A stretch of DNA of 64,000 bases from Muraenolepis orangiensis (lineage: Eukaryota > Chordata > Actinopteri > Gadiformes > Muraenolepididae), in NCBI GenBank assembly GCA_027704905.1, contig CM051002.1, forward strand, positions 9,743,915-9,807,914, in the 5' to 3' direction. Shown piece by piece: positions 1-12,956 of the stretch. A program made the position numbers and the translations under genes. The notes under the pieces are model-generated. The model was not told the origin of the DNA. It did no database searches and was given only the letters and a program-made list of their open reading frames with translations. The first letter of the stretch is position 1. Each line of letters opens with the position of its first letter.

Positions 1-315
1 ACAACCACCACCACCAGTACCACCACCAGCACCACCAGCACCACCACCACCAACACCAGCACCACAACCACCACCACCAGCACCAGCACCACCACCACCA
101 CCAACAACCACAACCAGCACCACCAGCACCACCACCCACAACCACCACCACCACCACCACCACCACCACCAACCATAACCACCACCACCACCACCACCAG
201 CACCAGCACCACCACCAACCACCACCACCACCACCAGCACCACCACCAACCACCACCACCAACCACCACCACCAGCACCACAACCACACCACCAGCACCA
301 CCAACCACCAGCACC
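1..315. repeat. (ACC)n / (CAGCAC)n trinucleotide repeat
   Basis: The window opens inside an imperfect ACC/CCA triplet array with interspersed CAGCAC units. The left edge is cut by the window. No reading frame looks coding. Confidence 0.9.
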
Positions 316-716
316 GTCTTGGAGCTCCACCATGAGTAGAACTGTGGCCCATTTAGTGAACCTAAGTTCACTCTTTTTTAACTTTGTAAATACGTGGTGT
401 TCTCTGTGGGGATTGAGCGCAGTGAGCGGTCGGTCGCCCCTGAGGAGACGCGCATTCCTGGGAGGAAGAGTTCACGGCCTCATCCTCTGACCCCTGCCCC
501 ACTATCCTGACCCAGGCGGGGGAGTGGGGAGACAGTGGGGGAGACGAGGGGGGGTGGATGCTAGGGCTCCCTTGGGCCTCTTGGCTTTGAAGTGCGGAAC
601 TTAATCCATTGCATTTTAAACGAACGCAAGCTTTGTTCCTTGCTCAGACTCTGCCGCGCTTGTCCCTGCTCTCCGTCAATCAGTTGAATCTTCTTTTTGC
701 TTCTCTGTAGACATTT
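316..716. other. Unique-looking intergenic DNA
   Basis: No open reading frame, RNA gene or recognisable repeat is seen here. It lies between a triplet repeat and a (CA)n repeat. Confidence 0.5.
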
Positions 717-735
717 CACACACCACACACACACA

Positions 736-812
<77 letters not shown>

Positions 813-832
813 ACACACACACACACACACGT

Positions 833-877
<45 letters not shown>
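717..877. repeat. (CA)n microsatellite
   Basis: About 160 bp of CA repeat with a few CCA interruptions and one gtgcac break. The long His-Thr or Cys-Val reading frames across it are artefacts of the dinucleotide. Confidence 0.97.
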
Positions 878-880
<3 letters not shown>

Positions 881-1105
881 GCGCAAGCGCACTTACATTC
901 GCCAACATTTCGGGAGCTCCGGCTGTCCTCCGCACACCCAGAAGAGCTTTGATGATGTCACCCCGTAGAGAAGGAGGTCACGCTGCTTCTCCTGCGTAGT
1001 CCAGCGGTGTCCAGCACCGTGGGTCAGGCTGCACCGTTAACCTCTTAAACGGTTCACACCCACAGCCTGAAAACCTTTAAGGAGGCCCCTGTGTGTGATA
1101 ATAAC

Positions 1106-1378
1106 AGCTCTCTGTGTGTGTGTGTGTGTGTGTGTGTGGGGGGGGGGGTGGGGGTGTTTAGCGTCGCTACTGCCTCGAAAAGCAGCTGGTCAGTAACTCG
1201 GTAATCATATGGCCGGGATCACCTGAGGAGTGTGGACGTGAGTGTGAGTTTGGTGCTGTGGCACCACAGCCAGACAAAATAACACACTCCTCGCGTGGCC
1301 CGCGTGTGCGTGCGTGTGTGTATGTGTGTGTACGTGTGCGTGCGTGTGTGTGTGTGTGTATGTGTGTGTGTGTGTGTC
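1106..1378. repeat. (GT)n / poly-G low-complexity tracts
   Basis: Two GT-rich tracts, 1114-1155 (ending in a G run) and 1305-1378 (GT with CGTG and ATGT variants), are separated by about 150 bp of plain sequence. Confidence 0.85.
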
Positions 1379-1689
1379 TCCTCGTAGCGCTAAGCCGATT
1401 ATCTAAGTAGATTAGATATTATATGATAGGTAGATATTGTTCTAGATATAGTTCTATATTGTTTGGCAACTTATTATATTATACTTTTCCCTTACTGTAC
1501 TTTTACCTGAACTTATTGTACTTCTACTTGAGCACTGGTTCAGTTCACTTGGAGGACGTGTTAGAAATGAAATGCACTTTTTGACTTCTGGTGACGAGTT
1601 GTTCTCTTACCATCCTTTGTTGAAACACACTATTGTAAGTCGCTTTGGATAAAAGCGTCTGCTAAATGACTGTAATGTAATGTAATGTA

Positions 1690-1746
<57 letters not shown>
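1379..1746 (+). repeat. Fish interspersed repeat 3' tail with (TG)n
   Basis: The segment ends in the common teleost tail reading AAGTCGCTTTGGATAAAAGC followed by a TGTAA repeat, then a (TG)n run at 1690-1746. A near-identical tail occurs at 12280-12568, so this is a dispersed family. In the second copy it follows a LINE-like coding remnant, which suggests a non-LTR retrotransposon 3' end or a SINE sharing that end. Confidence 0.75.
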
Positions 1747-2363
1747 CTTGGAGACACATGGAAGTTAGACACAGCAATAAGATACAGCAGAATCCCCCCT
1801 TCTGATCAAAAATACAGCGCTTTTGTTTATCAGTTCCTCCTGTTGCGCCATTCCTGCCGGATTGGGTCATAATACAACAGATCCACACAGATGTGTGTCT
1901 CTGATGGACACTGTATGGCGCTTTTTGGTTTTTGCTGCCAACCAATCAGGAGGTCCAGGCTTGAAACCTTCCCTGCAGACACTGCTAGTCTCATTGTCTC
2001 CAGAAACAAAAACTTTTTAAAATGACTAAATATTAGGGGATCATCAGGATAGGAGATGGGGGAGACTATTTGCCATTTGGAACAGATGTATTGAGTGGTG
2101 AAGAAAGGGAAGAACTAGCGGAAAAAAACTGAACAAGGGGCCCATGTTATTACCAGACAGTACATACGGCTCAGGGAGACTGGCATGTGTTTTCATTTAA
2201 CCCTTTACGACACGTTGAGAGTCGGGGAGAGCAGGATTCTGCTAGTTCTTCTAGAAGAACGCTGTTTCCAGTCAGAGGCAATGGCTTTAGGAATCCTCCA
2301 AAATGGCAGGAGTCCATTTTCCACCACATACGTATGCATAAGCAGTGTATGTATAGATGCCAA

Positions 2364-2460
2364 ATGCACACGCACACATGCACACGCACACACATACGCA
2401 CATGCACACAAACACGCACACACACACACACACATGCACGCACGCACGCAAGCACGCACG

Positions 2461-2557
<97 letters not shown>
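2364..2557. repeat. (CA)n microsatellite with (GCAC)n core
   Basis: CA repeat of about 190 bp. The left part is mixed with CATGCA and GCACGC units; 2465-2556 is pure CA. Confidence 0.97.
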
Positions 2558-2558
<1 letters not shown>

Positions 2559-3036
2559 CTGGCTTGCAGTGACTTTCATGGTTCCACCGGAACCAGTAGA
2601 AATCAAGTAACATACAACAAACACCCTACATGTGAATACTATGGACTGGGCAAGGGGGGGGGCTGTCATCTGGGAGTGCTTCATGTCTGTCGCACATACA
2701 CAGATGGGGCCAATTCCTTCACAGACCCCCGCACCCACTTGAGTGATGAAGGAGCCTCTGGAATGGGCAGTGGGTGGGTGGGGGCGGGTGACCATGCCTC
2801 TCATTGAAAGGAATGGTCCAGCCTATAGGTGGGGGTGGTCAGAAACTAAACCATGCACAGGACTTCCACAGGGGATGTGGCTGAGGGGGGTGGGGGGGTT
2901 CAGGCAAATATGGGTTGGGGGTGGGGGGTTAGGGGGTGGCCCCACTTTTACGTAGTGTTTGGCTTGGTCCCTTTCAGTCGTGGACAGGAGCGGTTGGGGA
3001 AGTGGACAACGGCACAGTCTGTCTGAGCAGGTAGGG

Positions 3037-3088
3037 TTTGTGTGGATGTGTGTGTGTGTGTTTGCTTGTGTGTGTGTGTGTGTATGTG

Positions 3089-3119
<31 letters not shown>

Positions 3120-3220
3120 ATGTGTATGTGTGTGAGTGTGTGCGTGACTGTGTGTGTGTATGTGTCTGTGTGTATGTATTTGTGTGTGTGTGCATGTGTG
3201 TGTCAGTGTATGTGTGTGTG

Positions 3221-3280
<60 letters not shown>

Positions 3281-3305
3281 TGTGTGTGTGCGTGTGTGTG
3301 TATGC
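3037..3305. repeat. (TG)n and (TGCG)n alternating purine-pyrimidine tract
   Basis: About 270 bp of GT-rich repeat. From about 3220 to 3282 it becomes a nearly pure GTGC tetranucleotide array. It lies about 0.55 kb upstream of the fmod coding acceptor at 3830, in the region that should hold the 5' UTR exon or first intron of that gene. Confidence 0.95.
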
Positions 3306-3639
3306 ATTAAGAGACAAAACAATGTTTGTATATCAAACATCACTTTTTGAAATATATGTTTGCATGTTTCCTTTGTAGTGTGTCACTAGGGGAATGAATG
3401 CCCTCTTCTCAGTAACATACGTATAAGTGATATAAACCACCTTGACAAGATGGGAACAATATGTTCTAATGGAATCCCACTACATGAAAAAATGTGTTTT
3501 AGATTGTTTGTTGCTGCTCGTCACTTTTACACACTGACTATGTATGACTTTTTTCACAATCATATTTATAATTTGAACTTCATAAGTACTACTACTATTA
3601 GATAGATGTTTCCATGTTTGTGTTACATTGGAGGTGCAG

Positions 3640-3740
3640 GATAGTGAAGTAGCTACGGTGTCCATCTCTCCCAGCCCAGATGTCCTGTGTTTGATCTCCA
3701 GTGTCGACAAGATGCCGAACCCCTTCCCCGTTCCTAAATG
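3640..3740 (+). repeat. Possible tRNA-derived SINE relic
   Basis: The stretch has a tRNA-like layout: a weak A-box-like AGTAGCTACGG and, downstream, the B-box-like GTTTGATCTCC. It is short and decayed, and no fold was computed. It is not a tRNA gene. Confidence 0.35.
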
Positions 3741-3870
3741 ACATGATATTGGCCTACCTGAAATAATTTAGTTTAGGATAAAAGTGTCAGTGTTCAATTA
3801 CTAACGACATAGGCAATTCACTCCTTCTAGGTTAACCGAGATTACAGTGAGAGACAGTGTCTGCGCAAAC

Positions 3871-5726
3871 ATGGTGACCATGCGTGCTGTGGCTGCCTTG
3901 TTCCTGCTGGGGGCCCTCGTGCCGCCCTGCCTCTCCCAACAACGGGACCCTTTCGCCTGGCTGTACAGCCCCCGGGGCCACGGCTTCCTCCGGGCCGACA
4001 GCAACGGAGGGGAGTGTCCGGAGGAGTGCGACTGCCCGCCGACGTTCCCCGTTGCCATGTACTGCGATGGGCGTGGTCTCACGGCCATGCCCAGCATCCC
4101 CTCCCGCATGAAGTACCTGTATCTGCAAAACAACGCCATCGCAGCCATCCCCGACTCGGCCATGGTCAACACCACTAATCTGGTGTGGCTGCTGCTGCAC
4201 CATAACCAGCTGACGTCTGACGCCATCGGAGAGCAGGTGAGCTGACGGTCTGGTCCCCTGGGGTGGCGGGTGCTGGCAGTCGAGGGACTTGTTGCACCTG
4301 TGTGTGACGGAGACAGTAATACCCACTAATGTAACGTGTGCCTTACGGGCACAATTACAGTGATGAACAATCCGACCGCCTTACACGTTGAGGGGTTCAC
4401 ACTAACACTTACATCCATTACTGTATCACTTCACTTCGAGTTAGCCTGTCCTGATGTGTGTGTGTGTGTGTGTGTGTGTGTTGTGGTTGTCTGTAGGCCT
4501 TTGCCAAAATGCAAGGACTGGATCGACTCTATCTGCAGCACAACAACCTGACCCGTATCCCTCAGAACCTCCCCGGTTCTCTGCGAGACCTGCGGCTCAA
4601 CCACAACAGTATCCAGAAGGTAGAGTTAGAAGGCATGAGTGTGCTCAACATGTCACTCCTGAGCCATCCGGGCCCTCCACAGGATCCATTGAACCATAGC
4701 TTGTTTTTTTGCTTTGTTTGTTAATTAATCGCTATCCCCCAGGTGATCCCCGCGGAGCTCGACCGAATGGAAAACCTCACCATCCTGTATCTCCACGACA
4801 ACGCCGTGACAGACGTGGGCACGTCGCTGAAGGGGCTGAAGTCCCTGATCCTGCTGGACATCAGCGGGAACCATCTGAAGACGGTATGGAGGAGGCGCCC
4901 CCCACCGCGCCTCATCTGATCCGAAAGGCGTGCGGCTGAGTAGCCATGGGCCGCTGGTAATGAGTTGAGCTCATTCTTGTTCTCTCTGTTCGATGGCCGA
5001 GCAGGTTCCCCAGGGGCTGCCGGAGGAACTCCACCAGCTCTACTTGGAGTCCAACTCTATTGACTCCCTGCCAGAGAACTTTCTGGCTGGCGTGCCCCAG
5101 CTGCAGTACATCCGCATGGCCCACAACCAGCTCACCGACAAGGGTATTCCGCAGAACACCTTCAACGTGACGGGCCTGGTGGAGCTGGACCTCAGCTTCA
5201 ACAAACTGGAGAGGATTCCCCTGGTCAGCGTGACCTTACAGCACCTCTATCTGCAAGCCAATCAGATCAAAGGTAAAACCAGCCTCCACTGTACAATGTA
5301 CCTCGGTTGAAAGATGAGTGCTAGTGTGTACACCAAATATAATATATATATATATAATATTTTTTGCAACTTGTGTGTACTTGTGTGCGAAATGTCTCCA
5401 AACATATCCATCAGGCCAACACTACCTCCTGTCTAAATATTGAATGTGGAAAAGCATATTTTCTACCACATGTGACATCTCTCTCTCTCTCTCTCTCTCT
5501 GTCCCCCCCCCCCCCTCTCTCTCTCCCCCTCTCCCCCTCTCCCCCTCTCCCCCTCTCCCTCTCCGTCACAACAGAGTTCACCCTGGGTAGCTTCTGCAAT
5601 GTTGTGGATGTGTCGAGCTTCTCCAAGCTTCAGACGTTGCGTCTGGATGGGAACGAGATCAGCGCCCGGGACGTCCCCGCAGAGTCCGCCCACTGCCTGC
5701 GTCAGGCGTCCACCATCGAATTCTAG
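3871..5726 (+). CDS. fmod: Fibromodulin-like small leucine-rich proteoglycan
   Basis: Secreted matrix proteoglycan of the class II SLRP family, which binds collagen fibrils. Coding exons are 3871-4236, 4497-4619, 4743-4883, 5005-5272 and 5575-5726 (349 residues); phases are 0, 0, 0 and 1 and every junction is GT-AG. A 3' splice site at 3830 (CTCCTTCTAG) shows a 5' UTR exon upstream that I could not locate. A signal peptide ends near CLS/QQ. The N-terminal cap is Cx3CxCx9C (CPEECDCPPTFPVAMYC). Leucine-rich repeats follow (such as LYLQHNNLTRIP and LILLDISGNHL), then two C-terminal cap cysteines and the ending CLRQASTIEF, closest to fibromodulin rather than lumican, keratocan or PRELP. N-glycosylation sites include NTTN, NLT and NVT. 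Odd points: only one tyrosine lies between the signal peptide and the first cap cysteine, where fibromodulins usually have a sulfated Tyr cluster, and three extra introns interrupt the repeats. Confidence 0.88.
5475..5568. repeat. (CT)n / (CCCCTCT)n tract in the last fmod intron
   Basis: Pyrimidine repeat filling the end of the last fmod intron, immediately before the acceptor at 5574. It acts as an extended polypyrimidine tract. Confidence 0.9.
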
Positions 5727-7139
<1,413 letters not shown>

Positions 7140-7690
7140 TGGATGAGTACTGGCTTCCCGGGCTTCCCGGGCTCCCTCCATGCCGTCTTGCTCCATGAAG
7201 TTGATTTTTTACTTTGGCAGCCCAGCTGGAATCTCTCCTCTTGATCCAGGGCCTCTTGCTTGCTCTTCCCGGCTGCTGCAGAGAGGTGCTTCGATCACTT
7301 GGCGTTGAGGTTGCCCTGTTTACGGTCCCTTATGATAGAGATGGCCTTATTCCGACATCTGTTCCTGAATATCTCCTCAATGCATGTAAGTGCACACCCA
7401 ATGATCTTTTTGGCCGTCCTCACGACCCTCTGGATGGCTTTCTTGTCCTGTGAAGTGGTGTTGCAGTACAACACAGTGACGCCACTCGTCAGGACAGGAC
7501 ATCTACAGTGCCATGGTAGTTCACCAGCCACCATTTGCATATGCCGATTCTTCTGAGGCACAGCAGGGCATAGAGGCACTGGTGTGCCTTCTTCAGTATG
7601 ACCTCCGTGTTGCGGGTCCACCCCAGGTCATTGGAGATCTGTAGTCCCAGGAAACGGAAGCAGCTGACAATATGATATAGTATTATATGG
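7140..7690 (-). mobile_element. LINE 3' fragment (CR1/L2-like), decayed
   Basis: The minus strand encodes pieces of the conserved C-terminal part of CR1/L2-group reverse transcriptase polyproteins: AIQRVVRTAKKIIGCALTCI and FRNRCRNKAISIIRD, preceded by a DLGWTRNTEV segment. Frames are interrupted, and the reverse-transcriptase core itself is absent. It is a 5'-truncated dead copy. Confidence 0.75.
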
Positions 7691-8185
7691 CTAGGTCAAA
7701 GGTCACTCACAGCAACGTGGCCCCAGCCAACACGATGCTGACAAAATAAAGCTAGTTAACAAAAGAATAGTCTGCAGCAGTTGTGACTGCTTTAGAGAAC
7801 TATGCTAGCTAATATAATAATATATAGCTAATATAACTTAGTGGTTGTGTCTAGAGAGGGAGAGATCCCCTCAAGCCATCCCAAAGATAGGTGGAAAAAA
7901 AATGAGCTAAAAAAATCACAAGCTCACTACAGGGACATCGTATATTGGAAAACAATTGAGGGAGATGGTCAAATCTTGAAATATTGAAGTAATAAGATCA
8001 AACAAACCATTAACATATGTACACTGCTGCTGTAGAAACATGAGATGACAGAGGGTGAGGGGTGGGGCTTAGTAAGCCCAGTGTCCATTTAGAAAATGAA
8101 ATTAAAAATTTAAAAAAAATATATATATAAAATATTCAAAATTAAATGATATGAGCCCCAAGATGGTGTCGGATGCCAGATTACC

Positions 8186-8515
8186 AGTCCAAGATCCAAG
8201 ATACAAGATATTTATTTGCCATTTGTAACAAGTACATTGGAACACTTGCTCCCCATTCCCTCCCGCAGTAAACATCTAAAAAAACATTGTTTTTGCAGAG
8301 TGACTGATAGATGGTATGAACATCTGTTAAATGTGCAAAAAGCATCATGAATACAGTGCAGTTCAGTGCAGTAGCTGCAATGAGTCTAGAAAGTCCAGCA
8401 AAGTATGTAAGTGTAATGTTAATGACAATGTTATGAAAGTGAAAGTGGCAGCACTCGTAGCAGTTCAGTAGGAGCACTGCCTGTGGATAAAAACTATCCT
8501 TGGTAGTACTTGGTA
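8186..8515 (-). repeat. Interspersed repeat family A (LINE-tail-like)
   Basis: Contains the block TTGCCATTTGTAACAAGTAC and CCCCATTCCCTCCCGCAGTA, repeated in this window at 14655-14945 and 15995-16370 (same orientation) and, inverted, at about 31850, 40030, 41310, 45490-45785, 50270, 57680 and 61850-62125. The inverted copies end in CTTGAATCTTGAATC-type tails, so the repeat reads on the minus strand here. No protein is seen. Confidence 0.8.
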
Positions 8516-8765
8516 GTAGGATGCAGGTAAATGGACGTTTATATAGGGCTTTACTAACCAATGGTTACTCAAAGCGCTTTACAAGTCATGCCTCACATTC
8601 ACCCATTCATACACACATTCAACCACCAACGGCGGAGTCAGCCATGCAAGGAGACAGCCAGCACGTCAGGAGCTGTGGCTCCGGGTTAGGGTGTCTTGCT
8701 CAAGGACACCTCGACAGCTTTTGCTAGGAGGAGGCAGCGGGGATCAAACCAGCAACCTTCCGGTC
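8516..8765. repeat. Teleost SINE-like interspersed repeat
   Basis: Resembles a widespread fish repeat with the words TTTATATAGGGCTTTACTAA, CAAAGCGCTTTACAAG and TGTCTTGCTCAAGGACACCT, ending in an AACCAGCAACCTTCCGGTC-type motif. Recognised from memory of fish genomes; no library search was possible. Confidence 0.65.
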
Positions 8766-9059
8766 CAATTCTTGCTGTCATCTTTCCCCCCCCCTCCATG
8801 TTTCACCCAAATTCCTCTTTCCAGTCAGTGTCATCAGCATAGATAGACCCTGGGCCTCAGAATCATTTTGTAACTATCCTGCCACACACCAGGGTCAGTC
8901 ATCTTACAATGGGAAAGTTTGAGCCTGATGCATTGAAGATAATTATATATTATATATATAGTCAACAAAAAAGCAAAGCTTATAACTAAAGCTGGATACA
9001 TTAAGAAGTTAATGGGGCATTATAACAATATTATTAGGCCTATAGGCCTGGGATAAAAT

Positions 9060-9155
9060 GCAATAGCATTTTATTGAAAAATACATAGGAGGTCCCTGCA
9101 CTGTTTCTCAATCCACCAAGGGGTCCCTGGGCTGAAAGAGGTTGAAGACCCCTTG
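9060..9155. mobile_element. Possible hAT terminus relic
   Basis: Reads, on the minus strand, like a hAT-type end: AAGGGGTCTTCAACCTCTTT followed by CAGCCCAGGGACCCC. No partner terminus or target duplication was found. Confidence 0.35.
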
Positions 9156-9540
9156 GTGTAGGGTTATATGGGGCCGTATAGGTATAGACCATTTGCAGAT
9201 TACCCAAGAATATCTCCCTCTTCCCAGCCTAAGGTTGGCAGGTATGGCAAGTGACTATTGATCTCCATCCCAACACACACACACACAAGCAATTGAGTAT
9301 TGTCTTTGTCTGACCGGGTGTGGGTTAAAGTTTGACAACAATGACATCATCTGCCATCTGTGGTTGTCTTTTCTTGTGGGATGCTTAGCAACCAGTAGAG
9401 ATAAGTAGCGCTATGAAGGAGTCCCTGTCATGCTGCTGTGGCCTGTGACCGTAACGCTGAAGGTCATTAAGGGGCTTAGCCCCTAGTCTAGTGACACATA
9501 CAAAGGACCTTCCACAGCACAGCGCAACATGTAGTTCTCC

Positions 9541-9795
<255 letters not shown>

Positions 9796-10015
9796 CTCAC
9801 ATGCAGAGATTGTTGCTGAACTGAAACTTAAAACACAGTTGAAACAATTGTTTGTCTTCCACAAGTGTATTCAATACTAATGTGTTTAAGTGTATACAAA
9901 AGACGTAGAAGAATTTCTACGATTTCGATTTTGAACACATAATCCAGTGTCACCTAGTTTGCCAACATGCAAACAGAATCAGAGTTACTTTGTTATCATT
10001 ATAGTTTAATTATAG

Positions 10016-11930
10016 GCAGAGCTGTCAACCGATAACCATCTGGTGGTGAGTTGGGTAAGATGGTGAGAGAAGCCTTTTAGACAGACCTGGCAATCCCAAA
10101 CGTGTAGTGCGGGTGAACTGGGGACATCTGGTGGATGCCCCTGTCCGGGAGGGGCATCGCAACCCTCAGACTTTGTGGTGGACACAGGTGGTCAGGAAAG
10201 CCGTCCGACTGATGAAGGAGGCCTTCCGGGTTATGTTAGCCTGAGAGACTCAGCCATAGCGGAGGCATAGCAGCGGGTGTGGGAGGAATTTGGAGAAGTC
10301 ATGGAGAAGGACTTTCAGTCGGCACCAAAGCGGTTCTGGCAAACTGTCCGGCGCCTTAGGAGGGGGAAGCATGGATCGATCCAAGCTGTTTACAGTAAGG
10401 GTGGGACACTGCTGACCTCAACTGAGGAGTTGATCGGGCGGTGGAAGGAGAACTATGAACTCCTTAACCCAACTAACCACCCTCTACGGTAGAAGCAGGG
10501 CTAGAGGATGATGGATGGCAAACCTCCCGGGAGGAAGTCACTACGATAGTCAAACATTTCCATACTGGCAAAGCCCCGGGGGTTGATGAGATCCGTCCAG
10601 AAATTCTGAAGGCTCTGGGTGTTGAGGGGCTGTCATGGATGACATGATGGGACAACAAAGATGATGTCTTTTCAACATTGCGTGGAAGTCTGGGACAGTG
10701 CCTGAGGAGTGGCAAACGGGGGTGGTGGTACCCCTGTTCAAAATGGGGGATCAGAGGGTGTGTGCCAATTTCAGGGTCATCACATTACTCAGCCTCCCTG
10801 GGAAAGTCTACTACAAGGTGCTGGAAAGGAGGGTTCGGCCGATAGTCAAACCTCAGATTGAAGAGGACCATTGAGTATTCCGCCCTGGTCGTGGAACAAC
10901 GGACCAGGGAAATACTGTGGGAGGTGCTGTGAGGTGCTGGGAATATGGGGTGTGGGAGTCACTACTGAGGGCCATCCAATCTCTGTACTCCCAAAGCAAG
11001 AGCTGTGTCCGGATTCTCGGTAGTATGTCGGGCCTGTTCCTGTTGGTCTCCGCCAGGGCTTGGCTTTGTCACCCATCCTGTTGATGATTTCAAGGCGTGT
11101 GATGTGGAGGGGTTTCAGTATGGTTGGCTCAGGATTGCATCGCTGCTGTTTGCAGATGATGTGGTGCTGTTCGCGTCATCAGTGTGTGACCTTCAGCACT
11201 CACTGGATTGGTTTGCAGCAGAGTGTGAAGCGGCTGGGATGCGGATCAGCACCTCTAAATCTGAGGCCATGATTCTCAGCAGGAAACCGATGGATTGTCT
11301 ACTCCAAGTAGGGAGTGAGTCCTTACCCCAAGTGAAGGAGTTCAAGTATCTCGGGTCTTGTTCTCGAGTGAGGGGAGGATGAAGCATGAGATTGACCGAA
11401 GAATAGGTGCAGCGGGAGCGGTATTGGGTGCCCTTTACCGCACCGTTGTAACCAAAAGAGAGCTGAGCCAGAAGGCAAAGCTCTCGGTCTACCGGTCAGT
11501 CTTCGTTCCTACCCTCACCTATGATCATGAAGAATGGGTAATGACCGAAAGGACGAGATTGCGAATACAAGCGGCTAAACTGAGTTTCCTTAGGAGGGTG
11601 GCTGGTGTGTCCCTTAGGGATAGGGTGAGAAGCTTGATCACTTGGGAGAGACTCGGTGTAGAGCCGCCGCTCCTTCGCGTAGAAAGGAGCCAGTTGAGGT
11701 GGTTCGGGCATCTACTTCTTGGTTGCCTCCTGAGGGAGGTTTTCCAGGCACATCCAGCTGGGAAGAGACCATGGGGCAGACAAGGTAGAAGGTCCAGGTG
11801 GGGCGATTACATCTCCATGCTGGCCTTGGAACGCCTCGGGATCCCCCAGTCATAGCTGGTCAATGTTGCCAGGGAGAGAGAAGTTTGGAGTCCCCTGCTG
11901 AAGCTACCTCGATGGATGGATTGATAATAA
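10016..11930 (+). mobile_element. Rex3-type (RTE clade) non-LTR retrotransposon, broken
   Basis: A long, frame-shifted reverse-transcriptase polyprotein. Readable parts are RRLRRGKHGSIQAVYSKGG near 10350, SLLFADDVVLFASS (YADD-box analogue) at about 11140-11180, LDWFAAECEAAGMRISTSKS, then a C-terminal block RVERSQLRWFGHLL. The stretch TGGCAAACGGGGGTGGTGGT near 10710 matches the conserved Rex3 reverse-transcriptase site as I remember it. The 3' end runs into GATGGATGG and an ATA repeat, the expected Rex3 tail. Several stops and frameshifts show the copy is dead. Confidence 0.85.
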
Positions 11931-12059
11931 TAATAATAGTAAAAATAATAATAATAGTAATAGTATTAACAATCACTGACTATAATTGCGTAGGCCTACA
12001 TAATAAAAATGTGTCTCCTCTGCGTGTGTAGCAGAGAGCAGAGAGTGTTGAGCGATCCA

Positions 12060-12568
12060 CACGCTATTTTTGTATAGTATAGTGTAATATATAATATATA
12101 ATATAGTCTGCTTGCCACCTCACTTAAGGGCCCTTGTGGCCGATCTACACGGTCACGGCTCTTCTCCGTCCTGGCCCCAATTTGGTGGAACAAACTCCCC
12201 ACGGAGGTCATGACTGCAGAGTCATTGCCCATTTTCCACTGCAGGCAGAAAACCCATCTCTTCAGGACACACTACCCGGATCCTTCCTCGTAGCGCTAAG
12301 TAGATTTGATATTATAGATAGGTAGATATTGTTCTAGATATTGTTATATATTGTTTGCCAACTGATTGTACGTTTCCCTTACTGTACTGTTACATGAACT
12401 TATTGTACTTCTACTTGAGCACTGGTTCAGTTCTTGGAGGACTTCTTAGAAATTAAATGCACTTTTGACTTCTGGTGACGAGTTGTTCTCTTACCTTCCT
12501 TTGTTGAAACACACTATTGTAAGTCGCTTTGGATAAAAGCGTCTGCTAAATGACTGTAATGTAATGTA
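12060..12568 (+). repeat. LINE-like 3' fragment with dispersed fish tail
   Basis: The part at 12110-12290 still reads like the end of a fish LINE ORF (RSSPSWPQFGGTNSP in one frame). The rest matches 1379-1690 and ends in the GTCGCTTTGGATAAAAGCGT tail and TGTAA repeats. Confidence 0.7.
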
Positions 12569-12821
12569 ATATTTTACCTTTGTCATATGTGGTTGGAGAG
12601 AAGATGTTGTGGTCAATACAAGCTGATTCTGTCATTCAAGTAAAATAGTAGCAATCGACGAAAATAACATCAACGTTGCCAAAAGCCCTTAAGCCATTAG
12701 CTTCTTTAGGGCTCCTCCCGGGCACAGGGACACAGGGTGATGAGTAAACAGGTTTATTGTAGAGTTTTGTCGTTTGTCGATCGCAAACTGAGCAAACGGT
12801 CCATGCTAGCGCTCCTCATGT

Positions 12822-12956
12822 GACTGTGTGTGGTGGTGGCTGGTTTAACCTGCGGGCCTTGATTAACAAGAACCCACAGGGCCTCACTCAGCCCCATCAG
12901 TCTGACTCAGGCCAGGTGAGGCTGCTCAAACCAGCCACCAACCACACACACACAGT
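12822..12956 (+). repeat. Hairpin (MITE-like) element, copy 1
   Basis: Imperfect terminal inverted repeats: CTGTGTGTGGTGGTGGCTGG at the left and CCAGCCACCAACCACACACA at the right. A homologous copy lies inverted at 22402-22556. No coding capacity. Confidence 0.65.

Noticed and set aside
561..935. Long Cys-Val or His-Thr reading frames across CA/GT repeats (also 2171-2807, 2823-3350, 20293-20887, 21445-22132)
   Set aside because: They are translations of dinucleotide repeats on either strand, without start context or any family resemblance.
4237..4253. Continuation of the fmod frame beyond 4236 as a short protein
   Set aside because: A stop follows at once, while splicing at GTGAG restores the leucine-rich repeat alignment.
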